Counted from the first letter of the stretch, positions 36,886 through 48,065 are shown. The stretch is DNA of 64,000 nucleotides from Malus domestica (GCF_042453785.1 NC_091674.1:22107001-22171000); one strand, 5' to 3'. Notes: generated by a model not told the origin, from the sequence alone. A program made the numbers and translations.

Positions 36886-36893
36886 ATCACCAT

Positions 36894-37125
36894 TAGGTCC
36901 ATTACCATACCGTACTCCCAAATTCTCCTACACTCCACGGAAATTTTTGCATGTATTAGAACGAAACATCGTTATGTGTAGTTCTAATTCCAAAACAAGT
37001 TAATAGATTTGATATATCTTATCAGATGGTGTGTTGAGGGATAACGAATGGTGCAGTTAGAATGCCTCAAATTTGAAGGGTCTTAAAATTTTTGTCATCC
37101 AATATTATGTAATAATGTTCTATAT
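36894..37125. other. Short gene-free spacer
   Basis: AT-rich DNA between two TIR elements. Nothing is recognised. Confidence 0.5.
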
Positions 37126-37134
37126 TTAAAAAAA

Positions 37135-37363
37135 GGGTAAAAGACTGTTTACTACCCTCATGTTTTGTGGTTTTTAACATTTAGTACATCAAGTTTTTTT
37201 CATCCCAGAATCATACTTAAAGTGTAAATTTTGGAACAGTCTCATACATCCGTTAGTCAAATTGTTAAGTCTCCCGTTAACTATGACGTGGCGCCCATGT
37301 AGACAATGACTAGGCGCCACGTGTCATCCAGGTGGAAATTAAAAATAAATAAATAAATAAAAT

Positions 37364-37416
<53 letters not shown>

Positions 37417-38941
37417 AAAAACCTTCATCTTCCCCAAATCCCACTCGTGCCCACCCTCCCATCACCCACCTCTTCGTCTTCCTCGCACCCTCACCCTTCC
37501 TTCCCTCTTCTACAACCCTTTTCTTCCTTCCCTTCTCTCTTCTGCACCTGCACCACCACCCTCCATTCTCTACTCTACAACCCGTACTCACCCTCCCCGC
37601 ACACCCAACCCTTCTTCTTCTTTCTTCTTCTTCTTCTTCTTCTTCTGGGTTGCAAACTGGGGGTTTTTTTTTTTTCTTCTTCTTCTTCTTCTTCTTCTTC
37701 TTCGGTTGCAGATTCGGTTTTTTTTTTCCTCCTTCTTCTTCTTCCTTCTTCTTTTTCTTATGGGTTGCAGATTCGATTTTTTTTTTCCTCGTCCTTCTTC
37801 GTCTTCTTCTTCCTTCTTCTTCTTCTTATGGGTTGCAGATTTGGTTTTTTGTTTTTTTGTTTTTTCATTCTTCTTCTTCTTCCTCCTTCCTTTTCTTCCT
37901 CCTCCTTCTTCCTCCTCCTCCTCCTCCTTCTTCTTCTTATGGGTTGCAGATTCGATTTTTTTTTCCTTCTTCTTCTTCTTCCTCATTTTTCCTCTTCCTT
38001 CTTCTTTTTCTTCTGGGTTGCAGATTCGGTTTTTTGTTTTTGTTATTTTTCCTTCTTCTTCTTCTTCCTTTTTCTTCCTCCTCCTTCTTTTGGGTTGCAG
38101 ATTCGTTTTTTGTTTTTTTTTTTTCTTCTTCTTCTTCTTCCTCCTCTTCTGGGTTGCATATTTGGCTTTTTGTTTTTTTTTTTCCTTCTTCTTCTTCTTC
38201 TTCTTCTTCCTCCTCCTTCTCTTCTAGGTTGCAGATTCATTTTTTGTTTTTTTTTTCCTTCTTCTTCTTCCTCCTTCTTCCTCCTTCATTTTCTTCCTCC
38301 TTTTTCTTCTTCCTCTGGGTTGCAGATTCGCTTTTTGTTTTTTTTTTCCTTCTTCTTCGTCTTCCTCATTCTTCTGGGTTGCAGATTCGACCAGTTTTTT
38401 TCTTCTTATTCCTCCTTTTCTTCTTCTTCTTCTTCTTCTTCTTCTTCCTCCTCCTTCTCTTCTAGGTTGCAGATTCATTTTTTGTTTTTTTTTTCCTTCT
38501 TCTTCTTCTGGGTTGCAGATTCGGTTTTTTTTTCCTTCTTCTTCTTCTTCTTCTTCTTCTTCTTCTTCTTCCTCCTTCTTCCTCCTTCATTTTCTTCCTC
38601 CTTTTTCTTCTTCCTCTGGGTTGCAGATTCGCTTTTTGTTTTTTTTTTCCTTCTTCTTCGTCTTCCTCCTTCTTCTGGGTTGCAGATTCGACCAATTTTT
38701 TTCTTCTTATTCCTCCTTTTGGGTTGCAGATTCTTTTTTTTTTCCTTCTTCTTCTTCTTCTTCCTCCTTCTGGGTTGCAAATTCTTTTTTTTTTGTTCTT
38801 CCTCCTTCTTCTGGGTTGGGGGCGGGGGGGGGGGGGGGCAGGAGAAATTAACACTTTAGGTATGACTCTGGGATGAAAAAAAGTTGATGTACTAAATGTT
38901 GAAAACCATGAAATATGAGGGTAGTAAACAGTCTTTTACCC
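37135..38941. mobile_element. Mutator-like non-autonomous element with a TTC-rich tandem core
   Basis: 1807 bp. Terminal inverted repeats of about 95 bp begin gggtaaaagactgtttacta and match with few differences. TTAAAAAAA is duplicated on both sides (37126-37134, 38942-38950), giving a 9-bp TSD. Inside the left arm lies a (TA)n run (about 37367-37410). The core 37615-38815 is a tandem array in which a pyrimidine tract of TTC/TCC units is followed by GGGTTGCAGATTCG and a T-run. No transposase is present. Confidence 0.87.
37615..38815 (+). repeat. Pyrimidine/GGGTTGCAG tandem array
   Basis: About 14 units of variable length (roughly 60-110 bp): T-run, cttcttcttcttcctcc-type tract, then (t)gggttgcagattcg. 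A segment of several units is itself repeated (38224-38400 and 38463-38700 are near identical). Every forward frame is open over long distances because the tract lacks A. Confidence 0.85.
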
Positions 38942-38950
38942 TTAAAAAAA

Positions 38951-40585
38951 TTGTTTTTTTTGTGAGCACTTTAAAATCTCATTGTCCACTTCTTATAAGA
39001 GTAATTTTTTTCTTTCTAAATATAAAAATTCGGCATAAAATGAGATATTTTGTGTGCCAGTAATAACACCCTAAAAATAATTTTTTTTTTCAATTTTATT
39101 ATATAATAATATTATATGTTCAAGTGAAACTTTAAAGTTAGAGATTTGAAGTTTTTTGTTTTTCATGTTTGGTTGTTTCAAAATGAAATGCTTTTAATTA
39201 TTTAGTGAAGGTTATGTTTGTCTTTTTATTTATAATTAATGACATTTGTAAACTTGCAACTAGTGAGTGCTAAAATTTGTTTTGATTCAAGTGATTTTTT
39301 TTTCTAGCATCAATACATTATCTTTTTCAAAAAAAAAAAAAACCATTTTAAGGAGGGATTCATTTTCAAATTTTGCACAAGATTTTCGAAATCTCAAGAC
39401 GGAATCTTACATTTAAAATTTTATTATGAAAAATAAAAACATGTTATAATTTAAATAAAATCAAGTTTTTGTGACGGTGATTTGGGTATTTTAAACCGCA
39501 CTACTACTATACTAATTCCTAGGCTTTCTTATACCAGTCCCTTCTTCACGAGCCTTTGATCGCCATGACTAATTTTGACTTGTCACCACGCTTCCTATAT
39601 TTTTCTGGAAATAGATCATCTTCGGATCCCTTCCATCAAATTCTCCTTATCAACTAATTCGAACTCTTGAAATTTGATTTAACGGCTAAAAACAGGGACC
39701 CACTTTAAAAGTTATAATAACTTTAGTCGTTGGATCAGATTTTAAGGGCCCAAATTGGTTGATGGGGAGGATTTGGTGGAAGGGATCCTGAGGATCCCTT
39801 TCCTATTTCTCCCATAAACTTTGTTTAAGTTTACGAATGAGTGAATTTAGCAGTTCATCAGATCCAGTGCTAGATTCCTTTTTGTTCTGTTATGTTATGT
39901 GATGTTTTTCTCTTTTTATGTAAACACGTAGACAACATATATGAGATGATGTCAAGTACGTGTGACCCGTTAGACTTCACACGTGAGATATTATTCTTTA
40001 ATACCATGAAGGAAGTTGAGGTTCCACCATAAAGTGTGTTGAGAATGAATATTACATTGATGAAAAGATGGACCTTACATAGGCTTATAAGTTGATCTAC
40101 TCTCCATATTACCGAGGAATTTATAGTGCAACATCAACTTTCTTCATGGTATCAAATTGAGCTGTCCCATGTGTAATGCCAATTGCCAAACATGCTCCAC
40201 ATTTGTTCGTGTTGTCCATGTGTTAGGCTTGAAAAAATTCACCACACATGAGATGGTTTGTTGAGAATAAATCACACATTAATAAGAGAAAGAACCTTGC
40301 ATTGGTCTTATAAATAAATTAGGTTACTTCTCATATTAACAATTGGTTTTACAATAGAATCTCAACTTCTTCCTCATCATGCATGCTCAAATGTTGTAGA
40401 AGAAAATACATTAAGAAGCCTAACAAGCCTTTGAAAAGTTGGGTAGTATTGTTGAAGTTGTCAGTAGCGTTGGGTGAGTGCTGCTCTTAATTTAGTTTTA
40501 TTATGTCATCAGTTTGATCAGTTCTGAAATTAGTTATTTGAGAACTGAAACTAGTGATGCAAACTTGATGGTGGCTGCCAATCAA
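38951..40585. other. Gene-free AT-rich region
   Basis: No gene is seen. It contains the second GGATCCCTTCC MITE (39624-39788) and a degenerate repeat region at about 39950-40385 with ttgagaat(g/a)a(a)t-type phrases repeated at 40038 and 40262. Confidence 0.55.
39624..39788. mobile_element. GGATCCCTTCC MITE, copy 2
   Basis: Ends ggatcccttccatcaaattc and gatttggtggaagggatcc are inverted repeats. The centre cactttaaaagttataataa is shared with the copy at 27113-27277. Pairing may extend a few bases further out. Confidence 0.75.
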
Positions 40586-40594
40586 ATTATTTTA

Positions 40595-41725
40595 GGGTAA
40601 ATTACATAGTAGCCCCTCAGGTTTGAGGTCTATTTGCAATCTTATACAACATCTTTAAAACATTTCACTTTCATACCTCAAGTATTATTTTATTTCAATT
40701 TCATACAACCGTTACATTTTCCATCCATGGATCTGTTAAATGCTGACGTGGTTGCCACATATATGCCATGTGGCTGCCAAATGTCTGCCACGTGTCAAAT
40801 AAAATAATTTTTAATTTTTTTTAAAAAAAAACCTGAAATTGGAAGAAAAAAAAAAGGGACCGAACCCGTGCAACCCAGTAGAAGAAGCAGGAAGAAGAAG
40901 AAGAGAAGAAGAAAGAGGAGGAGGAGGAAGAAGAAGAAGAAAAAAAAGAAAAAAAAAGAAAGGGACCGAACCCAGAAGAAGAAGGAGGAAGAAGAAGAAG
41001 AGAAGAAGAAATAGGAGGAGGAGGAGGAAGAAGAAGAAGAAGAAGAAAAAAAAAAAAAAGAAAGGGACCGAACCCAGAAGAAGAAGGAGGAAGAAGAAGA
41101 AGAGAAGAAGAAAGAGGAGGAGGAGGAAGAAGAAGAAGAAGGAGGAGGAAGAAAAAAAGAAAAAGAAAGGGACCGAACCCAGAAGAGAAGAAGAAAGAGG
41201 AGGAAGAGAAGAAGAAAGAGGAGGAGGAGGAAGAAGAATAAAAAGAAAAAAAAAGAAAGGGACCGAACCCAGAAGAGAAGAAGAAAGAGGAGGAGGAGGA
41301 GGAAGAAGAAGAAGAAAAAAAAAAAAAAGGGACCGAACCCCCTGCAACCCATAAGAAGAAGGAGGAAGAAGAAGAAGAGAAGGAGGAGGAGGAGGAAGAA
41401 GAAGAAGAAGAAGAAAAAGAAAAAAAAAAAAGGGACCGAACCCAGAAAGAGAAGAAGAAGAAAGAGAAAAAAAAAGAAGTGGCAGACAGGGTTTTTAAAA
41501 AAAAATTAAAAATTTATTTTATTTGCCACGTGGCAGACATTTGGCAGCCACGTGACATATATGTGGCAGCCACGTCAGCATTTAACAGACCCATGGATGG
41601 AAAATGTAACGGTTGTATGAATTTGAAATAAAATAGTACTTGAGGTATGAAAGTGAAATGTTTTAAAGACGTTGTATAAGATTGCAATAGACCTCAAACC
41701 TGAGGGGCTACGATGTAATTTACCT
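40595..41725. mobile_element. Mutator-like non-autonomous element with 235-bp TIRs and a GAA-rich core
   Basis: 1131 bp. Inverted repeats of about 235 bp start gggtaaattacatagtagcc on the left and read inverted as aggtaaattacatcgtagcc from the right. They include the stretch around tgctgacgtgg. ATTATTTTA is duplicated on both sides (40586-40594, 41726-41734), a 9-bp TSD. The core 40850-41480 consists of GAA/GAG/GGA runs separated by aaagggaccgaacccagaag phrases. No coding is plausible. Confidence 0.9.
40850..41480 (-). repeat. Purine-rich tandem array with GGGACCGAACCC units
   Basis: About seven units of GAA/GGA tract plus aaagggaccgaaccc. Two units carry an extra tgcaaccca (40868 and 41342) that, read on the minus strand, gives tgggttgca as in the array at 37615-38815. 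Confidence 0.85.
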
Positions 41726-42583
41726 ATTATTTTATTAGGCAGTTCTGTTAGATTATACATCACACTTTCATTTCATATACTAATTCAGATAAGCAGCTGA
41801 TAATTACTTACATAAAGCTCGTAGCTCAAATAGCTAAGATCGTTCATCTTTTGCACCAAACATCCTAACTCTAGGTCTGACTGATTACTGAAACAAATAG
41901 AAGAGTGCATCTCTGAGATGCTCAAGTTACAAAGTAGTTCCTGTGAGAGGCCCTATTTACCTATTTATCATGCAGCATACGAGATATCATAAATTAGAAA
42001 AGTTGCAGCAATTGGTAACGTGCAGCTTCTAACGATCATTGTCATCCTAATCGGTGCTCAACCCTAATAGACACGTAGATTTACCCAAACCCTTCCCCAT
42101 TCATGGTGGGCTTTTACAAAACCTCCCTTTTAAGAATTTGCCCTGCAAAACTTATGTGTCAAATTATACAACTTTTAGATAAAGAGTTGCAATTTTGAGA
42201 CGTAAAATTGTATTTACATCCCATACATTTCTAGGAGATGTAAATCTAATAGCTACTCTGATGGGAGATATTTTAATTTGGAATCTAATTTACTTTTCTC
42301 TTTGATTGACAGGGCCCTTCATCAAAATATGTACATTTATATTTTCGACAAAGATGAAAATTTTATATTCCATATAATGTAGAATTTTTTTGGCCAACAA
42401 AAAAATGTAAATGTTCGTTCCAATGCATTTTGCTTGGACATTTCGCATCTCTTGTTGGATAGAAGTGATTCCCGTTACTTTATAAAAAATTAATGCATTC
42501 CAATGCATTTTGCATTTCCGATCTCCTATTGGATAGGAATAAATCCCTATTATTTCATTAATTCACCTATATTAAGGAGTGTG

Positions 42584-42740
42584 TCTTTTTTTTTTTTTTT
42601 AAGAAACGATATTATTTACATTAACGGGGTGGGGGAGTGAGCTAAGCCTCACAATGGTATAGCAATAATGTGGTTCAAATTCGCATTTGACGAGAATTCA
42701 ACATAAGACCTTTCAGTTACAAGTGAAGAGGAGTAAGAGT
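42584..42740 (-). mobile_element. tRNA-derived SINE, copy 3
   Basis: Same family and orientation as the copies at 19648 and 34933: T-run, aagaaacgatattatttaca, then aataatgtggttcaaattcg and the B-box-like end. Confidence 0.6.
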
Positions 42741-42766
42741 ATGTTAATTTTGCGTTTTCCAAATAA

Positions 42767-42768
<2 letters not shown>

Positions 42769-42820
<52 letters not shown>
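42769..42820. repeat. (ATT)n microsatellite
   Basis: About 17 uninterrupted ATT units. Confidence 0.95.
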
Positions 42821-42918
42821 GTTTTGGTTGATTGATAAAATTCTCCCCCAAAAGTACGGTTGAGGTTCCCTTTAAAAAGATCATTCTTCACTTGGTATTT
42901 CACAAATTTTTTTAATAC

Positions 42919-43269
42919 TGTTTATACCATACTTAGGGCTTCCGTATTTAGATCTTGTATAAATACTCGGGGAACTTAAATGTAATTATGTAATAAAGAA
43001 AGGGGCAAATATGTAAAAAATGAGAAGCCCTTATTCTATAAAAAGACTCCTCACCCTCACAATTAGGGGAGGCCATTTTCTTAGGCCATGGGAATAGTTC
43101 TCTCACCCTCAGAAGCTCTCTCCCTCACTCCCCTCACCTCTCAGATAAATACAATATCAGTGTGGACGTAGCCTAAACCTTGGGGCGAACCACGATACAT
43201 CTTGTGTTATTTACATTTCTTGCAGATTCACGGTCGGATTTACGTTGTTCTAAGACTTATGCATCAACA
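42919..43269 (+). repeat. 5' LTR of element 3
   Basis: Begins TGTTTATACCATACTTAG and ends TTATGCATCAACA. It has a TATA box at 43037-43044 (ttctataaaaagactcc) and ends next to a primer-binding-like sequence. Confidence 0.85.
43037..43044 (+). promoter_or_regulatory. TATA box of the element 3 5' LTR
   Basis: TATAAAAA in agcccttattctataaaaag. The same phrase recurs in the 3' LTR (49551) and four times in the tandem array at 48894-49215. Confidence 0.55.
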
Positions 43270-43299
43270 TTTGACGCCGTTTGTGGGAAACAACACGAA

Positions 43300-43793
43300 A
43301 AGCTGTGTCAGTTCTCTCTCAGTTTTTACCTCCGCCGTGGATCTGCAAAAACCCAGAAAGACCCACTTCCCAATCCAAGCCTCTAAATCCGCAAAACCCG
43401 GAACCACTCTCACGCCACCACCGTCGCTTCAAGGTGCAAAACCCATCCCCTTCATCATTTCCATCGCCGTAGGCATTGCGGTCCGCTTTTTCGTACCCAA
43501 ACCAGTCGAAGTCACCTCACAAGCCTGGCAATTGCTCGCCATTTTCCTATCCACCATTTCCGGCCTGGTTCTGAGCCCGTTACCCGTTGGTGCTTGGGCC
43601 TTTCCCGGCCTCACCACCTTCATTGTGATCGAAACTCTGTCTTTCCAGACGGCCTTTGGTGCTTTTACCAATGAGGTGATCTGGTTGATTGTCATTTTCC
43701 TTCTTTTTCGCTCGCGGGTTCATGAAGACGGGCTTGGGGGATCGGATTGCCACCTACTTTGTCAAGTGGTTGGGGAAGAGCGCACTGGGTTTG
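43300..43793 (+). pseudogene. Captured fragment of a plastid dicarboxylate transporter (DiT2-like), 5' part
   Basis: The frame from about 43300 reads a Ser/Pro-rich transit-peptide-like stretch, then AKPIPFIISIAVGIAVRFFV, PKPVEVTSQAWQLLAIFLST, GLVLSPLPVGAWAF and FTNEVIWLIVI. These are characteristic of the chloroplast envelope glutamate/malate translocator. Near 43705 one base appears to be missing and the frame shifts; the next part (TGLGDRIATYFVKWLGKS) is readable in the new frame to about 43793. The intact protein exchanges dicarboxylates across the inner plastid envelope in photorespiratory nitrogen recycling. This is only an N-terminal piece inside a retroelement, so it is not functional as a transporter. 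Confidence 0.88.
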
Positions 43794-44269
43794 TTGTTAC
43801 AACCACACCCACTTTCTACTTATTAAAATGACTTCTTTAGTTTTTAATTGGAACCGTGGGACCCGCATTATTTTTATATCTTTGTTTCTAGTCTCTCTCT
43901 CTCTTCTTCCCTCTCTTCCCGAAACTCATCTCAGAACCTCTCTCTCTCTCTCTTTTTTTTTTCTCTGTTTCTTCTTCTCACTCTCTCTAACTCTCTAAGC
44001 TCCGAGAACTCCCAACCCCTCTTCCCTTCGAATCAACAACAAATCAAGCCCAAAATTTATATATTTGGAATCCTTGAGACCTAACAAACTCAATGGTACC
44101 CTTGCATGCGCCATCAGAGCACTGTGGACTTTTCTGCCATTGAAGCTGAGAGCTTCAAAGCTCTAAAACTCGAACCCAGGTGAGAAGTGTGTTCCTTCTT
44201 AAAATTTCTGGGTTTAATCATGCTATTTTACACACTGTTGTGTTGGTTTTGTGGTCAAAATCGAGGGTT
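43794..44269 (+). other. Non-coding interior of element 3 before the CACTA element
   Basis: CT-rich (tctctctctctctctttttt near 43940) followed by a short readable stretch (TVDFSAIEAESFKALKLEPR, about 44128-44187) that ends at a good donor (cccaggtgag). I do not recognise it; it may be another captured exon. Confidence 0.4.
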
Positions 44270-46347
44270 CACTACGCCACAACACTACATCTACCACGGC
44301 TAATTGACCACGGACGTATAAAGTCCGTTATAAAAAGTCAAATTTAACCACGGACATTTGAAGTTCGTGGTAAATAATTATTATAACAACAGGCATAAAC
44401 AAACCCGTGGTTGAAATGGTTAAAATAACAACGTGCGTTTAAAGCCCGTTGTAATTTAGCTAAATATTACCACGAGGAAAGCCCGTGGTTGCAAAAAGTT
44501 TTAACAACAGTGCCTTTTTAATTTTACAAGGGATTGTAATTGTTATTTTTGTAATTTAAATTTTTTATTTTTTAATCAACTAGTATTTTGAAAATAATAG
44601 AACCAAATTCTCATGGGTAATTTTGTCATAAAAATAAAAATAAAACAATTTTTTTAAAAGGACTAAATAAAATGGATTAAAGCCATGTGGGTTAAGCGTG
44701 TAAAGGGAAGAAGTTTTGCAGAAAAGAGATAACCGCCGATCGTGGGATTCAAATCCAAAACTACCGCCACGTTCTACAAAGTTTTCCATCAATTCAGGTT
44801 CTGTTCTTACTCAATTTATCAGGAGTGAATGGTACCCATTACTACCTCTCCCAATTATGGTCCACACAACAATCCAAGAACAGGGTAGAGGGATTGAAAA
44901 CGCATGCAGGGTGTATTGCTGGTATTGTTTAATTTTCATTTGGGTTTTTCTCTCAAGTTATTTATAATATTTTTTTTCGCTGTAGAAACGTAAAGCAAGC
45001 AGAGTCAAGAGAGTAAATTTGTTTACACAACTTTTATGTGCTTTTGAAATTATTCTCGGATTTTATTTTTTGTTTATGAATCATGACAGGTTTTTTAGAA
45101 TCAAAATTGTGTTGCGTGAACATGACAAATATCTCTCAAAAAGGTATATTCTTCCTCCCCTTCTCTCTCCCTGCGTGTTGCTTTTCTGTCACTCTCGCTC
45201 ATAATAATTTCATATGTTGCTTATTCAGTCTGTAATCTTATAAGAATAATTTCATATTTATTCTTTTTAGTTCAGTTATTGATCATGATAAGTTGCGGCA
45301 CTACAAGTTCGATCTTTTCTCATATGCTACTTATCCCTGCAGGTACAAAAGCATGCAAACTATAGACTATCCCTCCACCCAGCCTTCCTAAAAGTTGCGT
45401 TAGGTTTTTGGTTCATTTACTTTCAAGTTTGGATAAATAGGTGCTCATTCTATTTTTATTTTATCCACTAATTTAAATTGCAAATTGATCCAATAATTTA
45501 CTGTTTCTATGTAGTCGTGCACAGATAAAGAAGAACGAGGACGAGGGAGAATGGGGAGATCCGCAGTAATTGACAAAGAGTCTTTCCCTTTGTTTTTCCG
45601 TTGTCTTATGGTATGGATCCCCTCATTTAATTTTGTGTTTTTTTTACATGAGCAATTTGAAGGAATTAAAATGTCCTCATTTGGTGTAGGTGGTCTTGAT
45701 TTCTAAGTTTTATATTTTTCCTTGTTTGTCTCATAGGTGGTTGGTGGGTCTAATTCATGAGGGTTTATAACTCAAATATCAACTACATTTCCAGCCACCT
45801 ACAAATTTAAAGTGTGATTGGCTTGCGGAAGATGTGTGTCTTCTTGAAGAAATGATTGCAGAGAAGACAAATATCATTGGAGGACTAATGTTGGAACTAG
45901 GACTTGAGTTTTGTTTTAGAGTGTGAAGCAAAGTCTCTACATATTTTGGTGATTTGGTATATTTCTTAATATAGGTACTCATTTTGTTGTTAATTTTAGT
46001 GTAATATTTGAATATATGAATTTTAATAAAGTTAAATTTGCAATTTTGTATATAATTTTTTTTAATTTATTAAATCATTTTTAATTTTTTTTTACTTTTG
46101 GAAATTTTTTTATAATGAGCATTAGCCGTGATCAATTTGTAATCTACAATGTCCATAGCACGTGATGTTAGATCCCAATCTACTACGGGCACAATTCGTG
46201 GTTACATTACATTTAACAACGTGCATAGTCCGTGGTAGAAACAAAGATTTTCTATCACATCCAGAATACTAACGGGCACAATGCCCGTGGTAGATTGCAA
46301 TTTATCACGGGCATCCACCGTGATAGATGAGCTTTTTTCTTCTAGTG
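44270..46347. mobile_element. CACTA (En/Spm-type) non-autonomous element
   Basis: 2078 bp. Starts CACTACGCCACAAC and ends TTCTTCTAGTG, with a 3-bp GTT duplication on both sides (44267-44269, 46348-46350). Both subterminal zones are dense in short inverted words of the type ccacgg, ccgtggt and cccgttgt (44300-44510 and 46100-46330), as expected for transposase-binding sites in CACTA elements. The middle has no transposase and looks gene-free. It is nested inside element 3. Confidence 0.9.
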
Positions 46348-46350
46348 GTT

Positions 46351-47462
46351 TTGACCTTATCTCTTCTCTATGCCAAGAACCCGGTTCCGACAACGAATTC
46401 CGGCAAGTTTGTTGCTGTGGATTGCACGGATCCCTTCGAACCTAAACCCAGGTAGTTATTTTACCTTGCTATTTGTTGGTGGTACTGTGAGTGTGTGGTG
46501 TGTGTGCGCGTGATGATTTAATTATGATTGATTATATATATTTTTTGAACTATTTTCATTATATTGTATTTTCTATAGAACCCTCATTCTGGTAGACTAT
46601 TTGATCGATGACGATAGGATGCTATGAATGTGTTTCAAATGACTTTCGAACACCTCTTCGTAGTATAGAGGATCGATGAATTTATGCTACGAAGTTGTAT
46701 TTTAGAGATGAATTATGTTTTGTGCGTACCTAGTAAACACTATGCCGCCTGGGGCGAGGATCTGGTGTTGGCATTGAGGCCGGGAGAAATAATCCCTAGC
46801 GAAAGGTTGAGGGACACGGAGACAGGCATTGGGCCGGGAGGGAGATATCTCTGGCTACGGGCACAGAGACTGAGGTGCAGGCATTAGGCCGGGAGTATTA
46901 TTATTCAGTGCACTCACTAGCAGCACAACTTGTGTTATGCTTCCTGATATGATTTTTGATATGATTTTCTAAGATTGATTTGCAGATGGATATATGAATT
47001 GTTTTATTGCATGCTAGAGTTTTCTGAAAAGCTTATCACTTATTATTCTAGTAGTTTTCATTATCTTAACTGTGGGGGTTAGTATGTTCATAACTGTTTT
47101 CGTACTATGTATGTATATAAACTTGGTCCACTCACCCTTGTTTTGCGCCCCCATTCAGGTCTTAGAAACGAGGCATAGAATCCCGGCATCAAGGCACTTC
47201 CGCAGCAGCATCTTCGAGTCCTCTCGGGGTAGGACCTACTCCTTGTTCATTCAATCTTATCTTAATTCTTGTTAGTGACTAGGGTTAGTTGTATACTCTG
47301 AATACGTTCCTAAATTGTTAATTCATTGTTTTTAAATTCATAACCCGTATTTATTTCTTATTCCTAGCTTTTGTATCAATTAATGGATTTCGTCACCCTC
47401 GGGTGTCGGCCAGCACGTGCCTATCCTGGTATTCGGGGAATATCGAGGTCGGGGCGTGTCAT
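46351..47462. other. Possible LTR-like fragment in element 3
   Basis: Contains gcattgaggccgggagaaat, gcattgggccgggaggg and gcattaggccgggagt repeats (about 46777, 46824 and 46883) and ends cggggcgtgtca at 47462. On the opposite strand that end would read tgacacgccccg, a common LTR start. The start near 46380 reads NPVPTTNSGKFVAVDCTDPF for a short distance and ends at aacccaggtag. Boundaries are uncertain. Confidence 0.35.
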
Positions 47463-47479
47463 TTGTCCTACGGGTTGAC

Positions 47480-47645
47480 AATAAGCGAGGCACTAATTGC
47501 TCCAACAATGCCGAGTACCACGACCAGGGCTAGCGGTGTTTTCTTGCCAATTATCCAGTCATTATCCCTCTCCGGCGGGAGTAAACCCAGTGACTCCTCC
47601 AAACGAAAGCTCGGTTCTTATCTGGTTATGTCTCAGTTTCAGGGG
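47480..47645 (+). pseudogene. Captured fragment of a plastid dicarboxylate transporter, middle exon
   Basis: In one frame this reads ALIAPTMPSTTTRASGVFLP, then IIQSLSLSGGSKPSDSSKRK and LGSYLVMSQFQ, the conserved substrate-pathway segment of the same transporter family as at 43300-43793 and on the same strand. The similarity stops after the FQ codons, about where a family exon could end. From 47646 to 47780 an unrelated open stretch follows. Together with the upstream piece this means at least two separate parts of one host gene are present. Confidence 0.8.
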
Positions 47646-47814
47646 AGTGGTGCAATGGGCAGAACCATGGCGTCAGAGTGCAGACTTGCTCCGATGGTAG
47701 CTGATACGTTGGGGAACTCAAGTATGGCGCCAAGCACTGCCTCAGTTGCTACCATCTCAGGTCAATTCTTCGGTTCCTGATCTCGACTGTACACTCGATT
47801 GCAGCAAAGTTAAG

Positions 47815-48065
47815 AGACAGAGAAAAGCATCAAGAGCCATTTAGAACATGATAGAGACATGAGAGAACGTGACCGCGAGGGTGACAGGGACCAGGAGAAG
47901 GATAAAGAGCGGTCACGTCGAAGCAGGAGCCATTCAGAAAGGCATTAACTTCTGAAAAAGATAAAGACTCTCATCATGAAGGATTGCATGTTCCCACTCT
48001 TCACAGACGACACCATGATGTTAAAGTGAAAAGAAAAGGCAAAAGAGAAAGCAAAAGCAGAAAGC
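47815..48065 (+). pseudogene. Captured RS/RD-rich splicing-factor-like fragment
   Basis: Reading in one frame gives DMRERDREGDRDQEKDKE, RSRRSRSHSERH and a stop. In a shifted frame SEKDKDSHHEGLHVPTL and KRKGKRESKSRKQK follow. Alternating Arg-Asp/Glu and Arg-Ser runs are typical of spliceosomal proteins (for example U1-70K or PRP38 tails). I cannot name the source gene. It is truncated and frameshifted. Confidence 0.55.

Larger units (their letters stand above)
41735..42918. other. Gene-free spacer with a SINE and an (ATT)n microsatellite
   Basis: Contains a duplicated phrase ccaatgcattttgc (about 42420 and 42498), a SINE copy at 42584-42740 and a long (ATT)n run at 42769-42820. No gene is seen. 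Confidence 0.55.

Noticed and set aside
37447..38859. 470-codon open frame rich in Ser, Phe and Leu, with overlapping frames of 271 and 173 codons
   Set aside because: It is the TTC/TCC tandem core of the element at 37135-38941. All three forward frames are open because the tract lacks stops, and the composition is pure repeat.
40795..41354. Frames of 171-185 codons on both strands (Glu/Lys/Arg-rich and Phe/Ser/Leu-rich)
   Set aside because: They are the GAA/GGA core of the element at 40595-41725 read as codons; no conserved motif.
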